A stretch of 34,845 bases of DNA from NCBI GenBank assembly GCA_016280955.1, contig JAEEHV010000036.1, positions 1 to 34,845 of the forward strand. Reading direction: 5' to 3'. This document shows positions 6,623-14,580 of the stretch, in pieces. The DNA comes from Candidatus Gastranaerophilales bacterium. Lineage in GTDB: Bacteria; Cyanobacteriota; Vampirovibrionia; Gastranaerophilales; Gastranaerophilaceae. The notes under the pieces were generated by a model that did not search any database, was not told where the DNA came from, and saw nothing but the letters and a program-made list of their open reading frames with translations. The translations under genes were made by a program, and so were the position numbers. Within the stretch, counting starts at the first letter, position 1, and each line of letters opens with the position of its first letter.

Positions 6623-9283
6623 TTATTTTACAAGAACTTTTTTACCATCAACAATGTAAACACCAGGTCTTGATGGTTTTTCAGTTCCGAGTTCTCTGCC
6701 GTTCAAGTCATAATAGACACCCGGTTTAGCATTAGACTTAGGAGCAGAAATGCCGGTCGTATCGCCTTCAGCAGGATGAAGTCCGAGTGATTTCAAATCT
6801 TCTACGAATTTATGGCAAGCTGCTTCAAACGTTGATTCACCACGTGTACCGGCTCTGGTACCGAGAATATCTCCGCCTTGTACACCTTCATGAGGTTGAG
6901 AATTTATTAATGTTACAAATTCACAAAGAATAACTCTGATTTTTTCCTCATCAATACATTCACAATCACAATTATGAAGGTTTTTAACAATTGCAAGGAT
7001 TTCATCAACAACACCCTTGATAGCATCAGTTTTATCCTTCAGTGTATTGAGACCATCTACAATACCTTCCAATGTCAGTTTAATTGCAGCCTGATTATTA
7101 AGAACATTATCAAGTTTACCGCCGTTTTCTTCTGCCAAAGCTTTTATTGCATTGAGCAATTTCAAAACTTCACTCAAATCAACAGAATCACCCGGTTTAA
7201 TGTTTGCAATAGCTGCCATAACATCTGTATAGTATTTAGCATTTGCTTTTGCACTATCGTCCAGTTTTTCAAGAATACTATTTAACAATGCGATAATACC
7301 GTCCAAATTCGGTGCCTCAGGATTGATGTTAATATTCTCTGCTACTTTATTAATGTGATTAATGATGTTTGTTTCTGAAGTAGAAATAGCAAATTCAATT
7401 GCTTTTTGTGCATTTGCAATAAGTTTCTTTAATTCTTCAAGCTGAGCATCTAAATCACCTTTAGTAACCATGTTATTTATAATCTGCAGCAGCATTGTCT
7501 TATATTCATCAGGAATATTTACATTTACACTGATATTATTGATAGCTTCAATAATTTCTTTCTTGTGTTTTTCAGAAACATTATTGAGGTTTGTTTCTAA
7601 TGTAGCAACCATCTCCTGGAATTTCTTCATTTGATTACTCAAATCATCTTTTGTAACCATATTGTTAAGAATTTGTGATAACAAATTCTTTAATCCGGAA
7701 TCGTCATAACCGTCCGGCATTGTAATATCAATATTAATAGCATTAATTGCATTAATAATTTCAACTTTATCTTCTTCCGATGCATTTTCTATAGCTACCT
7801 GAAGATTATCTATCATAACTTTGAATTTATTAAGCTGAGCATCTAAATCACCTTTAGTAACCATATCATTTATAATCTGCAGCAGGAGTTGCTTGTATTC
7901 ATCAGGAATATTGACATTGACACTGATTTTATTGATAGCTTCAATAATTTCTTTCTTATGTTGTTCAGAAACATTCTTGAGGTTTGTTTCTAATGTTGCC
8001 ACCATTTCCTGGAATTTCTTCATTTGGTTACTCAAATCTTCTTTTGTAACCATGTTATTAAGAATTTGTGTTAACAGGTTCTTTAAGCCTGAATCATCGT
8101 AACCGTCAGGTAAGGTAATATCAATATTAATAGCACTGATTGCATTCAGGATTTCAGTTTTGGCATCACCGGTTGCTTTTTCTAAGGCTACCTGAAGGTT
8201 ATTGAGTGATGCATTAAATTTTTTAAGAAGTGCATCTAAATCATCTTTAGTTGCAACACCAGTAAGTTTTGTAAGAATTTCCGTAAGCATTTCTCTGACT
8301 TTGGTATCATCATAACTTCCGCCGATTACACTGATATTCTTGATTGCATTGATAATATTTTCATTACCTTCTTTAAGCAATTTAATAATTGTTTCACTGT
8401 TTTGTTTTGTATCAGAAGTATCAGCCTTAATACTGTATAATAGAGATAATACTTCAGATAAATCGACGGTTCCTCCGCCGCCACCAATTTTAATTAACGC
8501 AAGGACCTCATTAATAAGAGCTTTTGTGCTTGCATCATAATCACCCATTTCATTTTTAAGGTTGTTAATTACAGCAAGAACCTGACCAATCAGCTGTTGA
8601 GTATATGCATCACCATCTTTAATCATTTGCTTGATTTCTTTAACATCAATACCATACATATTCAGGAATTCAGCAAATTGTCCCATCAATTCTTTTACAT
8701 ATTGATTTGTTTGGTTAGCAACTTCCTCTACATTTTCTATATGCTGACCGTTAACCTCAACCTGAGCAAGAATTTGTTCCATCATTTCCTGCATTTTACC
8801 GAAATCTATACCCTGTTCTTTGAATATATCAAATAAAAGTACAACAAATTGTGTAAGTATATTCCTTGAATCTTCACTGCCGTCAAGCAATTTACTCAAT
8901 ATAGCAGCCAAGTCGCCGGTGCATCCGCATTCTACAGCAGTTTGAATTTCATTCTTAACTTCTACACCAATAGTAATATCAATATTAACATTTACCGATG
9001 CATCAATTGTGATATATATGCCTCCGTTATTACCTGAATCACCTCTGGTATTAGCACGGGTTCCTGTATGTGCGCTGTCTGACAATTCCAAACCAAATTC
9101 TTTTGCAAGCATATTTGCATCATATTCTGATATTAAACCTCTTGCTTTTGCACCTTTAACAGATTCTCCAAATAATCTGATTTCCTCCTTACTGTCAAGT
9201 TGTCCATCAACCTTGCCTTTGTTTTCTCCTGCAAACTTTTCTGCATTCTTAATTAAATAATTTTTCAAAGCGTCTAAACCCAT
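6623..9283 (-). CDS. Fibre-like tandem-repeat protein, 886 aa, with Bacteroidota-type C-terminal tail
   Basis: The start at 9283 (MGLDALKNYL) is preferred because AAAGGAG lies 10 bases upstream; the ATG at 9310 would put that site inside the gene. Layout by residue: a charged N-terminal domain (1-70) with a weak EF-hand-like segment (GKVDGQLDSKEE); GTRANTRGDS; a beta-prone stretch; a CGC motif near 118; helical sections with a five-glycine run near 268; five alternating repeat units from about 343 to 630; a second VDLSEVL segment; CDCEC near 770; GTRAGTRGES; and a tail (about 850-886) ending GVYIVDGKKVLVK. No signal peptide or membrane segment is seen. Regular alternation of helix and INIDIT/VNVNI strands suggests an elongated fibre or coiled-coil assembly. 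The family is unknown. It is transcribed away from a sigma factor gene and precedes the 1037-aa gene. Confidence 0.75.
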   Translation of the reverse strand: MGLDALKNYLIKNAEKFAGENKGKVDGQLDSKEEIRLFGESVKGAKARGLISEYDANMLAKEFGLELSDSAHTGTRANTRGDSGNNGGIYITIDASVNVNIDITIGVEVKNEIQTAVECGCTGDLAAILSKLLDGSEDSRNILTQFVVLLFDIFKEQGIDFGKMQEMMEQILAQVEVNGQHIENVEEVANQTNQYVKELMGQFAEFLNMYGIDVKEIKQMIKDGDAYTQQLIGQVLAVINNLKNEMGDYDASTKALINEVLALIKIGGGGGTVDLSEVLSLLYSIKADTSDTKQNSETIIKLLKEGNENIINAIKNISVIGGSYDDTKVREMLTEILTKLTGVATKDDLDALLKKFNASLNNLQVALEKATGDAKTEILNAISAINIDITLPDGYDDSGLKNLLTQILNNMVTKEDLSNQMKKFQEMVATLETNLKNVSEQHKKEIIEAINKISVNVNIPDEYKQLLLQIINDMVTKGDLDAQLNKFKVMIDNLQVAIENASEEDKVEIINAINAINIDITMPDGYDDSGLKNLLSQILNNMVTKDDLSNQMKKFQEMVATLETNLNNVSEKHKKEIIEAINNISVNVNIPDEYKTMLLQIINNMVTKGDLDAQLEELKKLIANAQKAIEFAISTSETNIINHINKVAENININPEAPNLDGIIALLNSILEKLDDSAKANAKYYTDVMAAIANIKPGDSVDLSEVLKLLNAIKALAEENGGKLDNVLNNQAAIKLTLEGIVDGLNTLKDKTDAIKGVVDEILAIVKNLHNCDCECIDEEKIRVILCEFVTLINSQPHEGVQGGDILGTRAGTRGESTFEAACHKFVEDLKSLGLHPAEGDTTGISAPKSNAKPGVYYDLNGRELGTEKPSRPGVYIVDGKKVLVK
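7439..8255 (-). repeat. 393-bp (131-aa) tandem repeat inside the 886-aa gene
   Basis: The DNA around 7451 (TAAATCACCTTTAGTAACCA) recurs at 7844, a period of 393 bases. Each 131-aa period contains two related units. Type A has VTK-DLDA, NLQVA, AINIDIT, PDGYDDSGLKNLL and QILNNM. Type B has VTK-DLSNQMKKFQEMVATLE, KKEIIEAIN, VNVNIPDEYK and LLQIIN-M. The order is A-B-A-B and a partial A. Near-identity of the two periods points to recent duplication or ongoing homogenisation. Confidence 0.9.
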
Positions 9284-9581
9284 TGTCTGAATTCTCCTTT
9301 CAAATTTCATGAAATATAAACTTACTTACTAATATTTTTCTTATCGACACATTTTCAGAAAACTTTAATATATTTCTTATTGTAAAGTTTTTTTCATGAT
9401 AATGCAAGTGCTTTAAATCAATAAAGGTCTGAAAAAATTAATATTTACAAAACTTAATATACGCAGTATATGCGTTACGTATATATTAAGATATGTAACA
9501 TTCTGAACAATATATTATGATTACCAAAGGGAACTTTTTTTTTTTAAATTCGTCATACATGTTGAGAGCTATGGAGGAAGT
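9284..9581. promoter_or_regulatory. Divergent intergenic region with nested palindrome
   Basis: About 300 bases separate the giant gene pair from the sigma factor gene. At 9453-9490 an outer imperfect dyad (CTTAATATACG with CGTATATATTAAG) encloses an inner perfect one (ACGCA with TGCGT). A TTTACA at 9444-9449 lies 17 bases before TATATG at 9467-9472, so the dyad overlaps a possible promoter for the sigma gene and looks like an operator. The rest is AT-rich, with a T run near 9536-9545; no small gene is seen. Confidence 0.4.
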
Positions 9582-10499
9582 ATGATGAATAATGCTTTAG
9601 AATACATAAATATTGATGATGAGAATAGTGAAGAACAGCCTAAAACATTTGATACCATTGTGAATAATGATGATATCCTTCAAATGTACCTTAAAGAAAT
9701 AGGCAGAAAAAGAATGCTGACTAAGGATGAGGAAAAAACATTAGGGCAGAAAATTCAGGAAGGGAACAGTGAAGAACATAGTACAGCACTAAAAAAACTG
9801 GTTCAGGCAAACTTAAGGCTTGTTATAAGTATTGCAAGAAGATACGCAGGGCAGGGAGTTCTTTTTATGGATTTGGTTCAGGAGGGTTCGCTCGGATTAA
9901 TCAAAGCGGCAGAAAAATTCGATTATAAGAAAAATTTTAAGTTTTCAACATATGCAACATGGTGGATTAAACAAGCAATAATCAGAGCTATCGCAAATCA
10001 ATCAAAAACCATAAGAATACCGGTACACATGCTTGAAAAAATTAAAAAGTACAAAAAAGCATGCCAAATTGCAGAATGCAGCGAAAACATGGAGCCCGAT
10101 GAAAATACAATATCAGACATATCGGGACTTGATAAGAAAAGAATTGAAGAAATCCGCTGTGCAATGAAAACAGAGCCTATTAGTCTGGAAACATTTGTTA
10201 CCGAAGATTTGTGTTTGCAGGATTATGTTGCGGACAATTCGTACTGCTCACCTGAAAATAATGCACAAAATCAGCTTAAACAGAACGGTGTCTGCCACTT
10301 ATTAAACAGATTGGATAAAAGAGAACGTGAAATTATTAAATGCCGCTTCGGCATAAGTGACGAAGAACCGAAAACACTCGAAGAAATCGGTAATAATTTA
10401 GGATTCTCAAAAGAACGTATCAGACAAATAGAGTCAATAGCACTGGAAAAATTAAGGCATGTTGAACATATTAATGATTACAGAATTTATCTGGAATAA
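9582..10499 (+). CDS. RNA polymerase sigma-70 family factor (group 2-like), 305 aa
   Basis: Conserved regions appear in order. Region 1.2 is [18 protein letters not shown]. Region 2 runs from [20 protein letters not shown] through [18 protein letters not shown] to [15 protein letters not shown], the core-binding and -10-recognition part. Region 3 includes [14 protein letters not shown]. Region 4 is [18 protein letters not shown] to [17 protein letters not shown], the -35-binding helix-turn-helix. The long N-terminal extension of a primary RpoD is absent, so it is most likely an alternative group 2 sigma. Two adjacent ATGs (9582, 9585) lie 4 and 7 bases after GGAGG; either may be used. It is divergent from the giant gene pair, with a palindrome between. 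Its stop is one base from that of the convergent GH77-like gene. Confidence 0.9.
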   Translation: MMNNALEYINIDDENSEEQPKTFDTIVNNDDILQMYLKEIGRKRMLTKDEEKTLGQKIQEGNSEEHSTALKKLVQANLRLVISIARRYAGQGVLFMDLVQEGSLGLIKAAEKFDYKKNFKFSTYATWWIKQAIIRAIANQSKTIRIPVHMLEKIKKYKKACQIAECSENMEPDENTISDISGLDKKRIEEIRCAMKTEPISLETFVTEDLCLQDYVADNSYCSPENNAQNQLKQNGVCHLLNRLDKREREIIKCRFGISDEEPKTLEEIGNNLGFSKERIRQIESIALEKLRHVEHINDYRIYLE

Positions 10500-10500
10500 C

Positions 10501-12303
10501 TTAATTTTTATGGTTTGAACCGTATAATTTTAATGCAAGCGCACCAGCAGCAAGAATAAACAAACCTGACAACACTGTTACCGTTCCGATTTTTGTTACG
10601 GTAACATTGCCGTTTCCGGCAAGGATATTACGATATTTTACAATTTTACGGTACAATTCAGGCTCTGTTTTATCCAATCCCATTGCTTTGAAGTTTCGTT
10701 CCAGAGCATCCATCGGATTAAAGGCTTCGGATTTTTTAAGAGATTTAAAGTATTCATCCTGATAATTGTGATTGATTTTTGTTCTGAAATCCAGAGTTTT
10801 ATCAATATTATCTTTATATTGACCTTTTAAACCGAGTGCCGTCATAAAAAACAACATAGAATTTTTAGCCCGCAATGGCTCGGCAATCTTTGTATTAAAA
10901 AATTCCTTTGAATCCGCCAATTTTTCACGGGGCATTTTGAAAAGGCGGCTTAATATATTTATTTGTTCCTCATTTGCCTTAATTTCAGGTGAATCATGAT
11001 TTGTCATGCCCAAAATGAACATGTCACTTCCCCATCCTCGTCCGGTGAAGTTTTCGGTGTGTCCCCAGTTTTCATGCAAATAATCCGAGGTATAAATCTT
11101 CACCCTGTCTTTTACATACGGTTTTAGCATGTCGCCATCATCATGAATATTAAAGTCATTTGAATTTGCGGAAAATTCATACATAATATTTTTTAAATCA
11201 AAATCACTGCCTTTTACTTTTAGAACTTCATCCTCAATTATTTTAAGGAATTTGTCACCGTAATTAGCTTTTTTAATCTCTCCGCCGGCTCTCGGAATAA
11301 GGTTTGGCTCGGCATAAGTCCACGCAGCATCAACACGGAATCCGTCAAAATGATTAGCATAAAATTTTGTTTTTTCTCTGAGTATTTTCTCAGCATCAGG
11401 TGAATTTACATCTAATGCGGGAACTCCCCAGTTTATTTTATAATCATTTAAAAATGCCTTAGGATATGACCATCTTTCATCATAAGTAAAACCGCACAAC
11501 ATATCGCCGTTAAGTTTGATTCCGTGAGAATTTATCTCGTTTTTTGCTTCAGCAAGGCTCTCTTCTGCAAGAAACTGTTTAAACTTATAAAAATCAATTA
11601 AATCAGCTTTTTCTGCTTTGATTTCAGCTATTCTCTTTGCTCTGGTTTCTTCAGATACAATTTCATCGTTAAAAAGATTTGCATCTGTTAAACCCCAGTT
11701 TTTATACTTGTGTGTGTGATGAATATCCTCTAAAGCTTTATATAAACTCTTTCTCTCTAAAATATCTGGAATATTTGATTTAAAACTTTCAAACCGGGAT
11801 TTAAGATTTTCCGGCATATTTTTATGTAACCTTTTAAGAGCCTGTTCAGAAGCGGAAAATCTGTCTACTACATTCTCATAATTAACATGGTTTTTATTCT
11901 TATTTGCATCAGTAACTATTTTATATTCTTCATCGCTCAGGAATTTCTTAAGATTAATAATATGATTTCCCAAATCCATTGAAGAACCTGTATAAACCGG
12001 ATAGTGTCCTTCTTTTGAAAAATACTGACCGACAGGAAGTAGCTGAAATTCATTTACTCCCCAGTATTTCTTAACAAAATCGATAAATTCTTTTGTTTCA
12101 ACTCCTGATAAATTACCGGCTCCCGTATTATTTTCTGGAAGCTGCGGAAGTGCGACAGAAGGTATTATCAGCACATTACGGCCGCCGTCACTTTTTGACA
12201 CCAGCTGTTTCCCGCGCTTTAAAGTCTCGGAGTATTCTTTTTCCTCCGACGACTTTAGTCTACGCATAAAATTTGGAGAATTTTGTACGTACGCAATTTT
12301 CAT
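10501..12303 (-). CDS. Divergent GH77-like (4-alpha-glucanotransferase-type) protein with C-terminal membrane anchor, 600 aa
   Basis: The order of motifs follows MalQ. NVLIIPSVALPQLPENNTGAG and FQLLPVGQYFSKEGHYPVYTGSS match the substrate-barrel start. FKQFLAEESLAEAKNEINSHGIKLNGDM precedes INWGVPALD. DGFRVDAAW carries the likely nucleophile Asp, NIMYEFSANSNDF the candidate acid/base Glu, and GMTNHDSPE the third Asp. Similarity is clear but distant, and the usual nucleophile context (VRIDHFRG) is altered. The last 30 residues form a hydrophobic helix (TVLSGLFILAAGALALKLYG) and a basic tail, which suggests tail anchoring; soluble family members lack this. The N-terminus MKIAYVQNSPNF resembles that of other proteins in this window. 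ATG 12303 is chosen over GTG 12312 because AGG lies 8 bases before it. Glycogen or maltodextrin handling at a membrane is inference. Confidence 0.7.
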   Translation of the reverse strand: MKIAYVQNSPNFMRRLKSSEEKEYSETLKRGKQLVSKSDGGRNVLIIPSVALPQLPENNTGAGNLSGVETKEFIDFVKKYWGVNEFQLLPVGQYFSKEGHYPVYTGSSMDLGNHIINLKKFLSDEEYKIVTDANKNKNHVNYENVVDRFSASEQALKRLHKNMPENLKSRFESFKSNIPDILERKSLYKALEDIHHTHKYKNWGLTDANLFNDEIVSEETRAKRIAEIKAEKADLIDFYKFKQFLAEESLAEAKNEINSHGIKLNGDMLCGFTYDERWSYPKAFLNDYKINWGVPALDVNSPDAEKILREKTKFYANHFDGFRVDAAWTYAEPNLIPRAGGEIKKANYGDKFLKIIEDEVLKVKGSDFDLKNIMYEFSANSNDFNIHDDGDMLKPYVKDRVKIYTSDYLHENWGHTENFTGRGWGSDMFILGMTNHDSPEIKANEEQINILSRLFKMPREKLADSKEFFNTKIAEPLRAKNSMLFFMTALGLKGQYKDNIDKTLDFRTKINHNYQDEYFKSLKKSEAFNPMDALERNFKAMGLDKTEPELYRKIVKYRNILAGNGNVTVTKIGTVTVLSGLFILAAGALALKLYGSNHKN

Positions 12304-12385
12304 TTCACACACCTATATATATTAAAACACTATTTAACATAAATTTGCCAATTTATGTAGATTTGTTAAAACTATTTTTTCATAA

Positions 12386-12414
12386 TTGCATTAATCATAT
12401 ATTTAATATATTAT
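12386..12414 (+). promoter_or_regulatory. Promoter of the SLH gene
   Basis: TTGCAT at 12386-12391 and TATTAT at 12409-12414 are separated by 17 bases. The predicted start near 12421 gives a leader of about 115 bases. Confidence 0.6.
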
Positions 12415-12437
12415 TAAGCTAAAGGAAATATGAAAAA

Positions 12438-12515
12438 GGGGTGCATGAGCACAGGCAAATATAAGTCATCTGCCCTGAAAGTGCAAAGGTTATAGAGGTT
12501 GAAGCTCATTATCCC
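12438..12515 (+). promoter_or_regulatory. Structured 5' leader RNA of the SLH gene, candidate cis-regulator
   Basis: An outer stem pairs ATGAGC (12445-12450) with GCTCAT (12504-12509) and extends with GGG (12438-12440) and CCC (12513-12515). Inside, CAGGCA can pair with TGCCCTG, leaving a loop and unpaired GAAAGTGCAAAGG. The strong AAAGGAGG follows six bases after the stem. ACAGGCAAA recalls the c-di-GMP-I aptamer, but the other conserved GEMM segments are absent, so no known class is assigned. Confidence 0.45.
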
Positions 12516-12535
12516 GCTGTAAAGGAGGACTCTTA

Positions 12536-13672
12536 ATGTTCAAAAAGTTAATGCAAGCGCTTATAGTTTTGGGCTTGTTGTGTGTATTTAACTCACCTGC
12601 CAAGGCTTTTTATACAGATATGGATGAAAGCCACTGGTGTTACCAATCAATTAAATTTTTAACTGAAATCGGTGTATTGGTAGGTTATCCTGACGGAACT
12701 TACAAACCTGATATTCCGGTATCAAGAGCAGAATTTGCATCTATGGTAATTAAATCACTGGGACAAGAAAATACAACAGTATCCCAACCAATTGATTATG
12801 CAGATATTCAGCCTGATTTCTGGGGCTACAATATAATCCAGAAGGCAGTTTACTTTGACCTTATTCCGAACGGAAGAGGTACTGACTTCAGACCTTATGA
12901 TCCTGTAACAAGAGCTGAAGCAATTACAATTGCAGTAAATGCTTTAACTACATCTCAAATCAGCGAACAAAAGGCTCAAACAGTTATCGAAAAAAGCTAT
13001 GAAGACTATACTCAGCTTCCGGCTTGGTTCCTTATGGCAGCTGCAAAATCTTCTCTGCTAGACCTGGATGTTATTGAACCGGGCAGAGAAGGTAAAATGG
13101 AACCAAACAGACCGATGAACAGAGCTGAAGTTGCAGCACTTTTATATAAGATGATGCAGGAAGCAAAATTAAATCCAAATGCTAAATTAGCTGAAAACAT
13201 GCAGAAAAGAACAGCAGAAGGATTTGTAGTTGATAACGTAAGAGTTCAGGGTTCAATCGGTGTAATTCCGGCTGGTGCTATATTCCCGATTGAAATTCAA
13301 TCTGTTGTCGGTTCTCAGATATCAAATGTAGCTGATATTTATACTGCAAGAGTTCCTGCAAATATCGTTACAAAAGAAGGTTATCTGCTTGTTGAAAAAG
13401 GAAGCGAACTTGAAGGACAAGTTAAATATGTTCAAAGAGGTAAAACCTTCAAACAAAACGGTGAAATCATAATCAAAAATACGGTTCTCAAGACACCTAA
13501 CGATCAGGCAGTTATGTTATATGGTGTAGCAACTCTTGATCCTGAAGTAAACGGTTTCTGGTCAAAACTCTTTAAAAACAAAGCAGTTCAGACCACTCCG
13601 GGACAAATCATTGATTTAAGATTACTCGGACCATTGAGAATTGATTTAACAAACGGTTATATATACGAATAG
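12536..13672 (+). CDS. SLH-domain envelope protein, 378 aa
   Basis: A signal peptide (MFKKLMQALIVLGLLCVFNS, cleaved near AKA-F) is followed by three S-layer homology domains at about 27-75, 88-140 and 150-205. Their typical motifs are GYPDGTYKPDIPVSRAEFA, DFRPYDPVTRAEA and MEPNRPMNRAEVAAL. SLH domains bind pyruvylated or other secondary wall polymers, or peptidoglycan in cyanobacteria-type envelopes. The C-terminal 170 residues (VRVQGSIGVIPAGAIFPIEI to LRIDLTNGYIYE) are beta-rich and not recognised. They are too short for the cyanobacterial SLH porin barrel, so this is more likely a periplasmic adaptor between wall and outer membrane. AAAGGAGG lies 7 bases before the ATG. It has its own promoter, a structured leader and a strong terminator, so it is monocistronic and probably abundant. 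Confidence 0.9.
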   Translation: MFKKLMQALIVLGLLCVFNSPAKAFYTDMDESHWCYQSIKFLTEIGVLVGYPDGTYKPDIPVSRAEFASMVIKSLGQENTTVSQPIDYADIQPDFWGYNIIQKAVYFDLIPNGRGTDFRPYDPVTRAEAITIAVNALTTSQISEQKAQTVIEKSYEDYTQLPAWFLMAAAKSSLLDLDVIEPGREGKMEPNRPMNRAEVAALLYKMMQEAKLNPNAKLAENMQKRTAEGFVVDNVRVQGSIGVIPAGAIFPIEIQSVVGSQISNVADIYTARVPANIVTKEGYLLVEKGSELEGQVKYVQRGKTFKQNGEIIIKNTVLKTPNDQAVMLYGVATLDPEVNGFWSKLFKNKAVQTTPGQIIDLRLLGPLRIDLTNGYIYE

Positions 13673-13692
13673 TAACGTATAATTTCTAAAAG

Positions 13693-13723
13693 AAGAGTGG
13701 TTAAAAAACCACTCTTTTTTTTT
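13693..13723 (+). terminator. Terminator of the SLH gene
   Basis: A perfect 10-bp stem AAGAGTGGTT with AACCACTCTT surrounds an AAAA loop, followed by at least seven Ts. Confidence 0.95.
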
Positions 13724-13820
13724 ATTGATTTTATAAAAAATTTATTTTAAAATTATTTTTATTAAAAATAGCAAATTTATTTTTTACACGTTTTTATATG
13801 TGTGAAAGGGATTAACCAAC

Positions 13821-14549
13821 ATGGACAACAACATTAATTTTAAAGGTGTATTTGTTGTAAATAAGCCGAATGTAGTCTTAAGACAGGCTATAAAATCAGC
13901 AGGAAAACTTAGCCCTGAACAAATTTTGCCTGAGTACACAGGGAAAAACAGCATATTATATATAGTTAAAGATTGTTATGATAAAAATGTTGCAAGTATT
14001 CTTGTAGGCACACCTAATTCAAAATTCAGATATTACCCGACTTTAGATGCAAAATCAGGATTTAGCACAAAAATAAAATCAGAAGCTCTTGCTATGCTCG
14101 CAAGTGCCAAAGATTCAGTAATTACCTCTAAAGAAAAATTAGTAAACGCATTTAAACAAAAAAGCCGTAATATTATAAAAATTAATATACGAAGGATTCA
14201 GGAACGAAATTTAAAATTGATGTCAAAAGAAACACTTATCGATTTTAATGATGCAAATTATCAAAAAAATATAGATATTCAAACCGGTGTTTGTAAAATA
14301 TTTACCAAAATTTATGATTCAAAAACAGGTAAGTATAAAAGACATACCCTGATAGAAATTACACCGCCGGATAAATTAGGCATCTGTTATTCAAAATATA
14401 CCCCTGTTGCAATCGAAGAAAAAACAAGACGGATTGCAATAAACAAGAACGGTGAAAAAATATTTGAATACAATACTCCGGCTCCTTTATATTTTAAACA
14501 AAATGTTAAAGAAGCAAAGCAATATTATTCATCACAATTTAATAAATAA
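13821..14549 (+). CDS. Hypothetical protein with N-terminal NFKG motif, 242 aa
   Basis: No family is recognised. The product begins MDNNINFKGVFVVNKPN, has no signal peptide or membrane segment, and is basic and Lys-rich. A helical middle section (EALAMLASAKDSVITSKEKL) is followed by a beta-prone C-terminal half with GVCKIFTKIYDSKTGKYKRH. AAAGGG lies about 11 bases before the ATG. It stands alone between the SLH terminator and the convergent ABC permease gene, 31 bases from the latter's stop. The NFKG-type start resembles NIGYKG in the protein at 25950-26405; a shared lineage-specific family trait is inferred. Confidence 0.65.
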   Translation: MDNNINFKGVFVVNKPNVVLRQAIKSAGKLSPEQILPEYTGKNSILYIVKDCYDKNVASILVGTPNSKFRYYPTLDAKSGFSTKIKSEALAMLASAKDSVITSKEKLVNAFKQKSRNIIKINIRRIQERNLKLMSKETLIDFNDANYQKNIDIQTGVCKIFTKIYDSKTGKYKRHTLIEITPPDKLGICYSKYTPVAIEEKTRRIAINKNGEKIFEYNTPAPLYFKQNVKEAKQYYSSQFNK

Positions 14550-14580
14550 TTGGTTTAACCCTTTAAAGATGAATTAAAAA

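Noticed and set aside
7439..8255. CRISPR array
   Set aside because: The period is 393 bases, lies in frame within a gene, and has no short repeat-spacer structure.
6974..9260. Several plus-strand frames opposite the 886-aa gene
   Set aside because: They are antisense shadows of a repetitive gene, without ribosome-binding sites and with composition unlike real proteins here.
12445..12509. c-di-GMP-I (GEMM) riboswitch
   Set aside because: ACAGGCAAA is suggestive, but the GACGCAAAGC and tetraloop/receptor segments expected in the class are not found in the right places.
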